Of a DNA stretch of 64,000 nt, positions 1 to 8,273 are shown one piece after another. Location: contig NZ_JAUCBZ010000015.1 in assembly GCF_034676545.1 (NCBI RefSeq), positions 3,317,001 through 3,381,000 on the forward strand. The letters run 5' to 3'. The translations under genes and the position numbers were made by a program. A model generated the notes under the pieces. That model saw only the letters and a program-made list of their open reading frames with translations. It was not told where the DNA came from and did no database searches. The DNA is from Pararhodobacter sp. (GTDB lineage: Bacteria > Pseudomonadota > Alphaproteobacteria > Rhodobacterales > Rhodobacteraceae). How positions within the stretch are numbered: position 1 is the first letter of the stretch; every line of letters begins with the position of its first letter.

Positions 1-1
1 C

Positions 2-475
2 GGCGGCGGGGCGCATCTGATGGAAAAGATCGTCGCCACCGCCAGCGACAAGATGGTGGTGATCACCGACGCCTCGAAGGAAGTGAAAACCCTGGGCGCC
101 TTCCCGCTGCCGGTCGAGGTCGTGCCCTTCGGCTGGCAAGCCAGCCGCATGCTGATCGAGGAACTGCTGGGCGCGATGGATGTGATGGGCACGCAAGCCA
201 GCCTGCGCATGAACGGCGCGCGCCCCTATATCACCGACGAGGGGAACCATATCCTCGACCTCTCGCTGGGTCGGATCGGCAACCCGCGGCAACTGTCGCT
301 GGCGCTCAATCAGGTGCCGGGTGTGGTGGAAAACGGGCTGTTCATCGACATTTGCGACATCGTGGTGATCGGCTTTGCGGATGGGCTGGTTGAGTTGCGC
401 GATATTGGTGAGGGCACGATCGAGCGTGAACGCATCATCTTCGAAGACACCAACAATATCTTTCGCGACGTGTGA
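2..475 (+). CDS. rpiA: Ribose-5-phosphate isomerase A, C-terminal part (5' end outside window)
   Basis: The reading frame is open from base 2, so the N-terminus lies upstream. RpiA interconverts ribose 5-phosphate and ribulose 5-phosphate in the pentose phosphate pathway. The visible part begins with the family's Gly-rich stretch GGAHLMEKIVA and continues with DASKEVKTLGAFPLPVEV and NGARPYITDEGNHILDL, as in the C-terminal half of RpiA, and ends in the usual PGVVENGLFIDICD block. The Asp-rich active-site loop is off the edge. It lies on the same strand as the glutathione reductase gene that follows 243 bases later, so both may feed NADPH-dependent redox balance, but co-transcription is only inferred. 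Confidence 0.95.
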   Translation, partial: GGGAHLMEKIVATASDKMVVITDASKEVKTLGAFPLPVEVVPFGWQASRMLIEELLGAMDVMGTQASLRMNGARPYITDEGNHILDLSLGRIGNPRQLSLALNQVPGVVENGLFIDICDIVVIGFADGLVELRDIGEGTIERERIIFEDTNNIFRDV

Positions 476-488
476 GGTCTTCTGGTCC

Positions 489-512
489 GGTGCGTGCAAG
501 CACACACCCTAC
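489..512. repeat. Intergenic palindromic repeat GTGCGTGC, copy 1
   Basis: GGTGCGTGCAAGCACACACC followed by CTAC can fold into a short hairpin with one mismatch. The same 24-base element occurs at 27623-27646, and in inverted form at 27657-27680 and 27690-27713, each time just after the 3' end of a gene. It begins 13 bases after the rpiA stop. There is no long T run, so it is better described as a dispersed repeat than as a classical terminator. Confidence 0.7.
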
Positions 513-718
513 GACCCGCCGCGCCATTTCACCGGCGCACGGTGCGCTGATCGAACCGCAGACGGAAACCCCGCGCGGGCTTGCCGCGGCGGCCGGCATA
601 TGTCGCCTCGGAAACCGTCATCGCCAGGATCGCGACATCTATGGGGCGCATGGTCTGGCCCCGGCCGGTCAAGTATGGAATAACGCGCCGCACGCAGAGG
701 CCGCACGGAGAGACGGGC

Positions 719-2083
719 ATGAGCACCTTTGACTATGACCTATTTGTAATCGGCGGTGGATCCGGCGGCGTGCGTGCCGCGCGGATCGCCAGCAGCGATC
801 ACGGCGCCAAGGTCGCCATGGCCGAAGAATTCCGCATGGGCGGCACTTGTGTCATTCGCGGCTGCGTGCCCAAGAAGCTGATGGTGTTCGCCGCGGGTCA
901 CGGTGCCGCGATTGACGAGGCCGCGGCTTACGGCTGGCAAGTCGAGAAGGGCCGCTTTGACTGGCGCGCGTTTCGCACCCGTCTGGACGGCGAATTGCGC
1001 CGGCTCGAAAGCATCTATACCCGCAACGCCGAGGCCGCCGGTGTGACCATTTTCCATCAGCGCGCCACCGTGGCCGACCCGCACACCGTGCGGCTGGCCG
1101 ATGGCCGCCTGATCACGACACGGCACATTCTGGTCGCCACCGGTGGCACGCCGTTTGTGCCCGAACCCTATGCCGACTTGGGGGCCATGACCTCAAACGA
1201 GATTTTCCTGATGGACCGCCTGCCCGGCTCCATGCTGGTGCTCGGCGGCGGCTTTATCGCCTGTGAAATGGCCGGGATCCTGCAAGGGCTGGGCGTGGCG
1301 GTGACGCTGATGTATCGCGGCACACAGATCCTGCGGGGCTTTGACAGCGACCTTCAGGGCCATGTCGCGGCTGCCCTGATGCAGCAAGGCCTGAACCTCG
1401 AGGTCAACACCGACCTGACCGCGCTGGAGCGTCTGCCCGATGGCCGGTTCCGGGCCAGCGACACCCAAGGCCGGGTGCGCGAGTTTGATACGGTGCTGTT
1501 TGCCACAGGCCGACGCCCCAATGTGGACGGGCTCGGACTGGCCGAGGCGGGTGTCAACTTGGGCGACGGCGGCGCCGTGATCGTCGATGACTACTCGCAA
1601 ACCAACATTCCGTCGATTTTCGCGGTGGGCGATGTCACCGACCGCATTCAACTGACGCCGGTGGCGATCCGCGAGGGTCATGCCTTTGCCGATACCGTGT
1701 TCGGCGGCACACCGATCAAGCCCGATCACACGATGGTCGCCAGCGCCGTGTTCACCCGCCCCGAGGCCGGCACCGTCGGCCTGACCGAAGAGCAGGCCCG
1801 CGCCGAAGGCCCGGTCGAGATCTACATGGCCAGCTTCAACCCGATGCAAACCAGCTTCATCAAGGCCGAGACCAAGGCGCTGATGAAACTGGTGGTCTGC
1901 GCCAAAACCCGCAAGGTTCTGGGCTGTCACATCGTCGCACCCGGTGCGGGCGAATTGATCCAGCTTGCGGGCGTGATCCTGAAAATGGGCGCGACCAAGG
2001 ACGATTTCGACCGGACAATGGCGGTTCATCCGACCATGACCGAAGAATTGGTGCTGCTGCGCAAACCGACGCGCACGGCATAA
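719..2083 (+). CDS. gor: Glutathione-disulfide reductase
   Basis: FAD-dependent pyridine-nucleotide disulfide oxidoreductase that reduces oxidised glutathione with NADPH in the cytoplasm. The 454-residue protein has an N-terminal FAD Rossmann motif (VIGGGSGGVRAA), the redox-active disulfide in GGTCVIRGCVPKK near residues 42-47, an NAD(P) Rossmann motif LVLGGGFIACEMAG, a second FAD motif ending FAVGDVT, and a C-terminal dimerisation domain with the His-Glu pair in AVHPTMTEE. Length is as expected for the family. The ATG at 719 was chosen over upstream in-frame starts because the FAD fold starts six residues later and a GGAGAG ribosome site lies just upstream. Confidence 0.95.
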   Translation: MSTFDYDLFVIGGGSGGVRAARIASSDHGAKVAMAEEFRMGGTCVIRGCVPKKLMVFAAGHGAAIDEAAAYGWQVEKGRFDWRAFRTRLDGELRRLESIYTRNAEAAGVTIFHQRATVADPHTVRLADGRLITTRHILVATGGTPFVPEPYADLGAMTSNEIFLMDRLPGSMLVLGGGFIACEMAGILQGLGVAVTLMYRGTQILRGFDSDLQGHVAAALMQQGLNLEVNTDLTALERLPDGRFRASDTQGRVREFDTVLFATGRRPNVDGLGLAEAGVNLGDGGAVIVDDYSQTNIPSIFAVGDVTDRIQLTPVAIREGHAFADTVFGGTPIKPDHTMVASAVFTRPEAGTVGLTEEQARAEGPVEIYMASFNPMQTSFIKAETKALMKLVVCAKTRKVLGCHIVAPGAGELIQLAGVILKMGATKDDFDRTMAVHPTMTEELVLLRKPTRTA

Positions 2084-2194
2084 AGAAGGCCGGATCGGAC
2101 GCTATCTGTTCGATATGGCTTGAATCCTCGTGTTTTGTGCCCAATTCAAGCACAGGACTATGACCAGATGACAGACCCGAACACAGGAGTGGCC

Positions 2195-3337
2195 ATGTCA
2201 GGTAATTCAGGAGGCCCTTGGGGCGGCGGCGGTGGAAACCGTGGCGGCTCTGGTGGTGACAACCGTCCAACAGGCGGCGGCGGCGGACCCGAGCGTCCGC
2301 AGATACCCGAAATCGACGAACTCGTCCGCAAGGGTCAGCAACAGCTGAAGGTCTTGATGGGCGGGCGCGGTGGTCAGGGTGGCTCTGGCGGTGGCGGTGG
2401 CAATGGCCCCGGCATCAGCGGGCGCGGCATCCTGTTCGGCATCGCGGCACTGGCGGCTCTGTGGGCCTATGCGTCGTTCTACACGGTCAAGCCCGAGGAA
2501 CGCTCGGTCGAACTGTTGTTCGGTCAGGAATACCGCGTCGGCAATCCGGGTCTGAACTTTGCACCCTGGCCGGTTGTCTCGGCCGAAATCGTGCAGGTCA
2601 CCACCGAGCGCGTGACCGAGGTTGGCACCGGACGCGCGGGCCTTGATACCGGTCTGATGCTGACCCGCGACGAAGCGATCGTGGATATCGAATTCCAGGT
2701 CGTCTGGAACATCACCGACCCGAACAACTATCTGTTCAACCTTGCCGACCCGGCCAATACGGTCCGCGCCGTGGCCGAATCCGCGATGCGCGACATTATC
2801 GCCCGCTCGGAACTGTCGCCGATTCTGAACCGGGATCGTGCGACGATTGCCGCCGAATTGCGCACGGCGGTGCAAAGCACGCTGGACAGCTATCAGTCGG
2901 GCATCAACGTTATTCGTGTCAACTTCGACAAGGCCGACCCACCCGCCGAGGTGATCGACAGCTTCCGCGAAGTGCAGGCCGCCCGTCAGGAACGCGACCG
3001 GCTTGAGCGTCAGGCCGATGCCTATGCCAACCGCGTTCTGGCTGGCGCACGGGGTGAAGCCGCCCAGGTCCAGGAACAGGCCGAGGCCTACCGCGCCGAG
3101 GTGATCAACCTCGCCGAAGGTGAGGCCAGCCGCTTTGTGGCGGTCTGGGATGAGTACCGCAACGCGCCCGAAGTGACGCGCCAGCGGATGTATATCGAAA
3201 CCATGGAGCGTGTCTTGGGCAGCATGGAGCTGACGATCCTCGACAATGTCACCGGCGCGGGTGGATCGGGCGTCGTGCCTTATCTGCCGCTGGATAGCCT
3301 GCGCTCGCAGTCTCGCACCGACCAAGGGAGCAACTGA
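2195..3337 (+). CDS. hflK: FtsH protease modulator HflK
   Basis: SPFH/prohibitin-family inner-membrane protein that with HflC forms the large periplasmic assembly around the FtsH protease and tunes membrane-protein turnover. The 380-residue protein has a Gly/Pro-rich cytoplasmic N-terminus (first 70 residues, many GGGG runs), one membrane segment near residues 79-97 (ILFGIAALAALWAYASF), then the band-7 domain from VKPEERSVELLFG and a long helical coiled region rich in Ala, Glu and Arg. Start at 2195 is set by CAGGAG eight bases upstream and by the MSGNSGGPWGGG beginning typical of alphaproteobacterial HflK. Its stop codon shares one base with the hflC start, indicating translational coupling. 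Confidence 0.95.
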   Translation: MSGNSGGPWGGGGGNRGGSGGDNRPTGGGGGPERPQIPEIDELVRKGQQQLKVLMGGRGGQGGSGGGGGNGPGISGRGILFGIAALAALWAYASFYTVKPEERSVELLFGQEYRVGNPGLNFAPWPVVSAEIVQVTTERVTEVGTGRAGLDTGLMLTRDEAIVDIEFQVVWNITDPNNYLFNLADPANTVRAVAESAMRDIIARSELSPILNRDRATIAAELRTAVQSTLDSYQSGINVIRVNFDKADPPAEVIDSFREVQAARQERDRLERQADAYANRVLAGARGEAAQVQEQAEAYRAEVINLAEGEASRFVAVWDEYRNAPEVTRQRMYIETMERVLGSMELTILDNVTGAGGSGVVPYLPLDSLRSQSRTDQGSN

Positions 3338-4311
3338 TGAAACGCTTGACGCTTTTGATTCCCGTCGTCGTGATCGCCGCCGCCTTGGCGCTGTCCTCGG
3401 TGTTCATCGTCGATGAACGCGAGAACGTGCTGGTGCTGCAATTCGGTCAGGTCAAACAGGTGCGCGAGGAACCCGGCCTCTATTTCCGGATTCCCTTCAT
3501 CCAGGAAGTGGTGCGCTATGACGCCCGCATCCTTGGCCTGCAAACCCAACCGCTCGAGGTCACGCCCGCCGATGACCGCCGCCTTGTGGTGGACGCTTTT
3601 GCCCGCTGGCGCATCGAAGATGTACAGCGCTTCCGGCAAGCGGTCGGTGTCGAGGGGATTCGCGCCGCTCAGGTCCGCATCGAGAGCATCCTGAACGCCG
3701 CGATTCGTCAGGTGCTGGGCTCTGTGCCGTCGGGGGCTGTGCTCTCCGAGGGCCGTACCGGCCTGATGAACCAGACCCGTGACGTCGCCCGCCGCGAGGC
3801 CCGTGCCTTGGGTGTCGATGTGATCGACGTGCGTCTGACCCGCACCGACCTGCCCGAGCAGAACCTCGCCGCGACTTTTGCGCGGATGCGCTCCGAGCGC
3901 GAACGCGAAGCCGCCGACGAGATCGCCCGCGGTAACGAGGCCGCGCAGCGGGTTCGCGCGCTGGCGGATCGGACCGTGGTCGAGTTGGTGTCCTCGGCGA
4001 CCCGCGACAGCGAGATCATTCGCGGTGAAGCCGACGCAGAACGCAACCGCGTCTATGCCGAAGCCTTTGGCCGCGACCCTGAGTTCTTTGCCTTCTCGCG
4101 CTCGATGACCTCCTATGAGCGCGCGTTGCGGGGCAACACCTCGATGGTTCTGAGCCCGGACAGCGACTACTTCCGCTTCCTGCGCACCATTGACCCAACC
4201 GGGGCCGGGGCCAGCGCCGAGCAAGAGGATCAGGCCGCCGGGCGCGCGCAACAAGCCGTCGCTGCGACGCCAACCGCGCCCGCAGAAACCGCCCCTGCGG
4301 ACAACAACTAA
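3337..4311 (+). CDS. hflC: FtsH protease modulator HflC
   Basis: Partner of HflK in the FtsH-controlling membrane complex. The 324-residue protein starts with a signal-anchor helix (residues 5-24, LLIPVVVIAAALALSSVFIV), followed by an SPFH domain that opens with the family phrase VDERENVLVLQFGQVK and a helical segment with RMRSEREREAADE. The last 40 residues are Ala/Pro/Gln-rich and probably disordered. It overlaps hflK by one base (TGATG) and is followed by a clear terminator, so hflK-hflC end here as a two-gene operon. No degP-like gene follows. Confidence 0.95.
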   Translation: MKRLTLLIPVVVIAAALALSSVFIVDERENVLVLQFGQVKQVREEPGLYFRIPFIQEVVRYDARILGLQTQPLEVTPADDRRLVVDAFARWRIEDVQRFRQAVGVEGIRAAQVRIESILNAAIRQVLGSVPSGAVLSEGRTGLMNQTRDVARREARALGVDVIDVRLTRTDLPEQNLAATFARMRSEREREAADEIARGNEAAQRVRALADRTVVELVSSATRDSEIIRGEADAERNRVYAEAFGRDPEFFAFSRSMTSYERALRGNTSMVLSPDSDYFRFLRTIDPTGAGASAEQEDQAAGRAQQAVAATPTAPAETAPADNN

Positions 4312-4320
4312 GACCTTCAG

Positions 4321-4350
4321 CGCCCCCGGTTTCGGGGGCGTTGTCATTTT
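4321..4350 (+). terminator. Rho-independent terminator of hflKC
   Basis: CGCCCCCGGTTTCGGGGGCG is a perfect GC-rich hairpin nine bases after the hflC stop, followed by TTGTCATTTT. Confidence 0.85.
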
Positions 4351-4365
4351 ATGCCGGACCACGCC

Positions 4366-4812
4366 ATGACCACGCCTGCCCCTGTCATTCTGACCCGTGA
4401 CGAAACCCAGATCGCCGAATTCCACCCCGACAAGACCCGCTATTGGCGCGACAATGGCATCATGGCTGTGGGTCTCATGGCGCTGGCCGGGGTTTTCCTG
4501 TGGGCGATTGGTTCGCCCTACCCGGCCATCGGTTCACTCGGGGCAATTCTGGCGGTGGGCGTGCGCGCCTTCTATCTGGCCTCTGAAACCTTGAACATGC
4601 GCTGGGTGCTGACCAACCGCCGCCTGATCCTGCCCAGCGGCGTGCACTCGATCAATCTGATGGAAATCGAGAAAGTTCGCCGCCTGCTGGGGGATGTGCA
4701 GGTGATTTCCACAACCGGCGACAAGCATCTCCTGAAACACATGGCCGACGCCGACGCGGTGATCGCCACCCTCCTCGCCGCCCGCGAGAAACGCGCGAAA
4801 CGGCGCGGCTGA
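4366..4812 (+). CDS. Small membrane protein with PH-like domain
   Basis: About 148 residues, function unknown. Two hydrophobic helices (GIMAVGLMALAGVFLWAIG and a second from PAIGSLGAILAV) form a hairpin near residues 30-75. They are followed by a bacterial-PH-like segment MRWVLTNRRLILPSG, which resembles the start of the YdbS/bPH_2 fold, and by HSINLMEIEKVRRLLG. The C-terminus is basic (EKRAKRRG). The ATG at 4366 is preferred because the other candidate (4351) abuts the terminator T run, but neither has a strong ribosome site. It probably has its own promoter or depends on read-through. Confidence 0.65.
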   Translation: MTTPAPVILTRDETQIAEFHPDKTRYWRDNGIMAVGLMALAGVFLWAIGSPYPAIGSLGAILAVGVRAFYLASETLNMRWVLTNRRLILPSGVHSINLMEIEKVRRLLGDVQVISTTGDKHLLKHMADADAVIATLLAAREKRAKRRG

Positions 4813-4902
4813 AACCGGCGCTTAGGCAGTGGCATCACGCCCCGTCAGCCGCTATAAGCCCCGCAGTCCGACAGCACATCCAGCACAGGCAGGGCGGCGC
4901 GC

Positions 4903-6183
4903 ATGACCCTTTTCTTCACCAACGCACGGCTTATCGACCCCGAATCCGGGACAGACAGCCCCGGTACGCTCAGTGTCGTGGACGGCGTAATCTCGGCGGT
5001 CAATCCGGCCAGCCCCCCGCAAAATGCCACCGTAATCGACTGTCGTGGCAAATGTCTGGCCCCCGGTCTGGTCGATTGGGGCGTGCATGTCGGCGAGCCC
5101 GGCGCGCGCCACAAGGAAAGTTTTCGCACGGCGGGTGCGGCGGCGGCGGCGGGCGGGGTGACCACCTTCATCACCCGCGCCGATACCAACCCGGCCGTCG
5201 ATACCCCCGAAACGCTCGATTTCCTGCGCCGCCGCGCCAGCACCGAGGCCGTGGTCAACATCCATCACATGGCCGCCCTGACCCGCAACCGCGCGGGCCG
5301 CGAAATGGCCGAGATCGGCTTTTTGCTGGATGCCGGCGCGGTGGCCTTTTCAGACGGCGACCTTGTGACCCGCGACGCCAAGATTCTGGGCCGTTGCATG
5401 ACCTACGCCCGCAGCCTCGGCGCGCTGATCGTCGGCCATCCGCAGGAACCGGGCCTGAGTGCGGGCGCGGCGGTCACCACCGGCAAATTCGCCAGCCTGC
5501 GCGGCCTGCCCGGCGTCTCGCCGATGGCCGAGCGCATGGGTTTTGACCGCGACATGGCGCTGGTCGAGATGACCGGCGCGCGCTATCACGCCGACCAGAT
5601 CACCTGCGCGCGCACCCTGCCCGCGCTGGCCCGCGCCAAGCGCAACGGCCTCGATGTGACGGCGGGTGTGTCGATCCACCACCTGACGCTGAACGAATTC
5701 GACGTCGGCGATTACCGAACCTTCTTCAAAGTTACGCCGCCCCTGCGCGCCGAGGATGACCGCATCGCCGTCATTCAGGCCGTCGCCGAGGGGTTGATCG
5801 ACGTGATCGGCTCGATGCACACGCCGCAGGACGAGGAATCCAAACGCCTGCCTTTTGAAGAGGCCGCGCCCGGTGCCGTGGGTCTGGAAACCCTGCTGCC
5901 CGCCGCCATGCGTCTGTTCCACGCCGGGCACCTGACCCTGCCGCAACTGTGGCGCGCGATGGCGCTGAACCCGGCGAAACGGCTGGGCCTGCCTTGTGGA
6001 CGGCTCAGCGCGCAGGCCCCCGCCGATCTGGTGCTGTTCGATCCCGACGCGCCCTTCGTGCTGGACCGGTTCGGGCTGCGCTCCAAATCCAAGAACACCC
6101 CCTTTGACGGCACGCGCATGGAGGGTAAGGTTCTGGCAACCTATGTCGCCGGGCAGCCGGTTTATCAACGCGAGGCCGCATGA
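4903..6183 (+). CDS. pyrC: Dihydroorotase-like protein lacking key catalytic residues (PyrC/PyrX type)
   Basis: The 426-residue amidohydrolase-superfamily protein matches class I dihydroorotase along its length: LAPGLVDWGVHVGEPG, GGVTTFITRADTNPAVDTPE, HHLTLNEFDV, FKVTPPLR, FEEAAPGAVGLETLLP and KNTPFDGTRMEGKV. The metal-binding HxH of the DxHxH motif reads GVH, the substrate Arg after it is Gly, NPPLR reads TPPLR, and the catalytic Asp of the usual TDHAPH reads SMHTPQ. It may therefore be a non-catalytic PyrX-like partner of aspartate carbamoyltransferase, with another gene supplying dihydroorotase activity. No pyrB is visible upstream. It overlaps plsY by 4 bases. Confidence 0.85.
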   Translation: MTLFFTNARLIDPESGTDSPGTLSVVDGVISAVNPASPPQNATVIDCRGKCLAPGLVDWGVHVGEPGARHKESFRTAGAAAAAGGVTTFITRADTNPAVDTPETLDFLRRRASTEAVVNIHHMAALTRNRAGREMAEIGFLLDAGAVAFSDGDLVTRDAKILGRCMTYARSLGALIVGHPQEPGLSAGAAVTTGKFASLRGLPGVSPMAERMGFDRDMALVEMTGARYHADQITCARTLPALARAKRNGLDVTAGVSIHHLTLNEFDVGDYRTFFKVTPPLRAEDDRIAVIQAVAEGLIDVIGSMHTPQDEESKRLPFEEAAPGAVGLETLLPAAMRLFHAGHLTLPQLWRAMALNPAKRLGLPCGRLSAQAPADLVLFDPDAPFVLDRFGLRSKSKNTPFDGTRMEGKVLATYVAGQPVYQREAA

Positions 6184-6791
6184 GCATCTTTCCCCCCATC
6201 GACACCGCCCCTGCCCTGTTGGCCGCGATCGGCATCGCCGCCTATCTGCTGGGCTCGATCCCGTTTGGCGTGCTGATCACCCGCGCCATGGGTCTGGGCG
6301 ACGTGCGCAAGATCGGCTCGGGCAATATCGGCGCAACCAACGTCTTGCGCACCGGCAACAAGGGGGCCGCCGCCGCAACCTTGTTGCTGGACGCGGGCAA
6401 AGGAGCCGTCGCCGTGCTGATCGCCCGCGCCATCGCCGGCGAGGACGCCGCGCAACTCGCCGGTTTCGCCTCGTTTCTGGGGCATATCTACCCGGTCTGG
6501 CTGCGGTTCAAAGGCGGCAAAGGGGTCGCCACCTTCCTTGGCAACATGCTGGCACTGGCCTGGCCCATCGGCCTCGCCTGTTGCTCGGTCTGGGTGATCA
6601 TGGTGCTGCTGACGCGCATTTCCTCGGCCTCGGCCTTGGTGGCGTCGCTGTCGGCGGCGCTTTGGTGCTATCTCTATGGCCCCAGCACGATGATCGGCCT
6701 GGCGCTGGCGCTGGCGCTGCTGGTCTGGGTGCGCCACGCCGCCAATATCGGTCGCTTGCTGACCGGCAAAGAGCCGCAAATCGGCGTTTAA
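6180..6791 (+). CDS. plsY: Acyl-phosphate glycerol-3-phosphate acyltransferase
   Basis: Integral membrane enzyme that transfers an acyl group from acyl-phosphate to glycerol 3-phosphate, the first step of phospholipid synthesis. The 203 residues contain the three PlsY motifs: GSIPFG, GSGNIGATNVLR and the glycine-rich loop FKGGKGVATFLG, set among about five membrane helices. ATGA overlap with the dihydroorotase-like gene shows translational coupling, a common arrangement in Rhodobacterales. Confidence 0.95.
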   Translation: MSIFPPIDTAPALLAAIGIAAYLLGSIPFGVLITRAMGLGDVRKIGSGNIGATNVLRTGNKGAAAATLLLDAGKGAVAVLIARAIAGEDAAQLAGFASFLGHIYPVWLRFKGGKGVATFLGNMLALAWPIGLACCSVWVIMVLLTRISSASALVASLSAALWCYLYGPSTMIGLALALALLVWVRHAANIGRLLTGKEPQIGV

Positions 6792-6799
6792 CCGCAGAT

Positions 6800-7474
6800 T
6801 TAACCGCAGATTCCGCCAATCTGCGCATCCTGCCACGGGATGCGCACCGGCCAATCCGGCAGATCACCGACCGGCATCACCTGCGAGATCAGCGCCAACA
6901 ACCGCTGCGTGCGCGCGCCCTCGGGGTCAAGCGAGGCGCAGCAGACATATTCCTCCACCAGACTGGCCTGTTGTTCATAGCCGAAATCGGTGAACAAAGC
7001 GTTTGCGTCGGTCTCGAACAGATAGGGGTCCGCGCCCGGCTGATGCTCCAACCCCACGCGCAGCGGCGAATAGCCGGTCACATCGCGGTTTTGCCACTGC
7101 CAGACATGGGTGATCTCATGCGCGAAGAACATCGCCACGCCCAAAGGCATCGACCCATCCGGCAACCGCGCGAAATCCTCGCGCATCAGGTTTTCGCGCA
7201 CCGTGACATGGTTCCACAACGTCACCCCCGCCGTGCGCCCGGTCAGCCATGCATCCTCGGGCGGCGGCACGATGCGTTCGCGGCAGGTGGTTTGCGGGCG
7301 CGCCCGGAACCGATGCTCGCGCAGCCCGATGAGACCACTGGACCCCAGCCGCACCTGCTCGATCTGCAAACTGTCGCCAAACAGCCGCGCGGCCAGATCG
7401 GCCTCGTGCTCGGTCAAGGGTCGCCCGCAGGCGGCCAGCGTCAGACAAGCAAGGATCAGGAATGGCGTGCGCAT
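6800..7474 (-). CDS. Putative lipoprotein with HExxH metalloprotease-like motif
   Basis: About 224 residues. The N-terminus MRTPFLILACLTLAACGRP is a lipoprotein signal with the lipobox LAAC, so the mature protein should be lipid-anchored. Near the middle, AHEITHVWQWQ has the zinc-metallopeptidase-like HExxH pattern, and ETDANALF downstream could supply an acidic third ligand. I do not recognise a named family; eCIS core or DUF4157-like domains carry similar HEITHVWQ strings. The ATG at 7474 was chosen because the signal peptide begins exactly there. Convergent with plsY, with only eight bases between the stops. Confidence 0.7.
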   Translation of the reverse strand: MRTPFLILACLTLAACGRPLTEHEADLAARLFGDSLQIEQVRLGSSGLIGLREHRFRARPQTTCRERIVPPPEDAWLTGRTAGVTLWNHVTVRENLMREDFARLPDGSMPLGVAMFFAHEITHVWQWQNRDVTGYSPLRVGLEHQPGADPYLFETDANALFTDFGYEQQASLVEEYVCCASLDPEGARTQRLLALISQVMPVGDLPDWPVRIPWQDAQIGGICG

Positions 7475-7505
7475 GGCCCCATCAGGTGACCTCCGGCGCG
7501 AATGG

Positions 7506-8273
7506 TCAAGCCGATTCGCCCGCAATCGACTTCAACATTTGGCGTTCATAAAGCTTTGGCGCCAAACGGTTAACCCACCACGCCAGCCCCGCCACCCGCC
7601 CGACCGGGATGAAATCGCGGCCCTTGTCGAGCCCCGCCAGAATGGTTTTCGCCGCCGTCTCGGGCGTCATTTCATCCACCCCGTCACCCGCCGCCCCCGG
7701 TGGCCCGAGGCCCTGCGCATCAAACCGAGCACCCGGATTCGTCGCCACGAATGACGGCGCGGCCAGCACGGTGCGCACTCCGAACGCCGCCTCCTCGCCG
7801 CGCAGCGAGCCAAAGAATCCACTCAGCGCGTGTTTCGAGGCGGCATAGGCCGTGCGGTGCTTCAACGGCGCGAACCCCGCGACCGAGGTGATCGCCAGAT
7901 GCGTGCCCCCTGCGGCGCGAATATCGGGCAGCAGCGCCGCAGCAAGGTTGACCGCGCCCCAATAGTTGATCTCGAACACCCGGCGATGGGCCGCCGCCTC
8001 GACCCGCGCAAACGGTGCAATCAGCGTGACGCCCGCGTTATAGATCGCCAGATCAATCGACGGGCGCGCGGCGCGGATGTCGGCACAGACCCGCGCCACC
8101 GCCGCCGGGTCGGTCACGTCGCAGGCATGAAGGCTTTGCGCAGGCCCCGCATTCAACGCGCCAAGCGCATGCGGCAGGTCCAGCAGCGCACAAAACCAGC
8201 CGCGCGCCTGCAAGTGTACGGTCAACGCCCGCCCCAATCCGCCCGCCCCGCCCGTGATCACCGCCGTTTTCAT
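7506..8273 (-). CDS. SDR-family NAD(P)-dependent oxidoreductase
   Basis: 255-residue classical short-chain dehydrogenase. It shows the nucleotide-binding TGGAGGLGRAL at the N-terminus, the structural NAG in YNAGVTL, the catalytic Ser in ITSVAGF and the YAASK tetrad. The C-terminal tail, with WWVNRLAPKLYERQM, resembles SDRs acting on lipid or steroid-like substrates, but the substrate is not readable. Its ATG overlaps the stop of the upstream epimerase-like gene by 4 bases, so the two are translated together, in an operon with the BASS transporter and perhaps the flavin monooxygenase. Confidence 0.85.
   Translation of the reverse strand: MKTAVITGGAGGLGRALTVHLQARGWFCALLDLPHALGALNAGPAQSLHACDVTDPAAVARVCADIRAARPSIDLAIYNAGVTLIAPFARVEAAAHRRVFEINYWGAVNLAAALLPDIRAAGGTHLAITSVAGFAPLKHRTAYAASKHALSGFFGSLRGEEAAFGVRTVLAAPSFVATNPGARFDAQGLGPPGAAGDGVDEMTPETAAKTILAGLDKGRDFIPVGRVAGLAWWVNRLAPKLYERQMLKSIAGESA

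Noticed and set aside
375..732. Small plus-strand frames between rpiA and gor
   Set aside because: They run across the rpiA end and the palindromic repeat, have no ribosome site and encode Arg/His-rich strings.
5996..7489. 497-codon plus-strand open frame over plsY
   Set aside because: Out of frame with pyrC-like and plsY genes and antisense to the lipoprotein; composition typical of a high-GC shadow frame.
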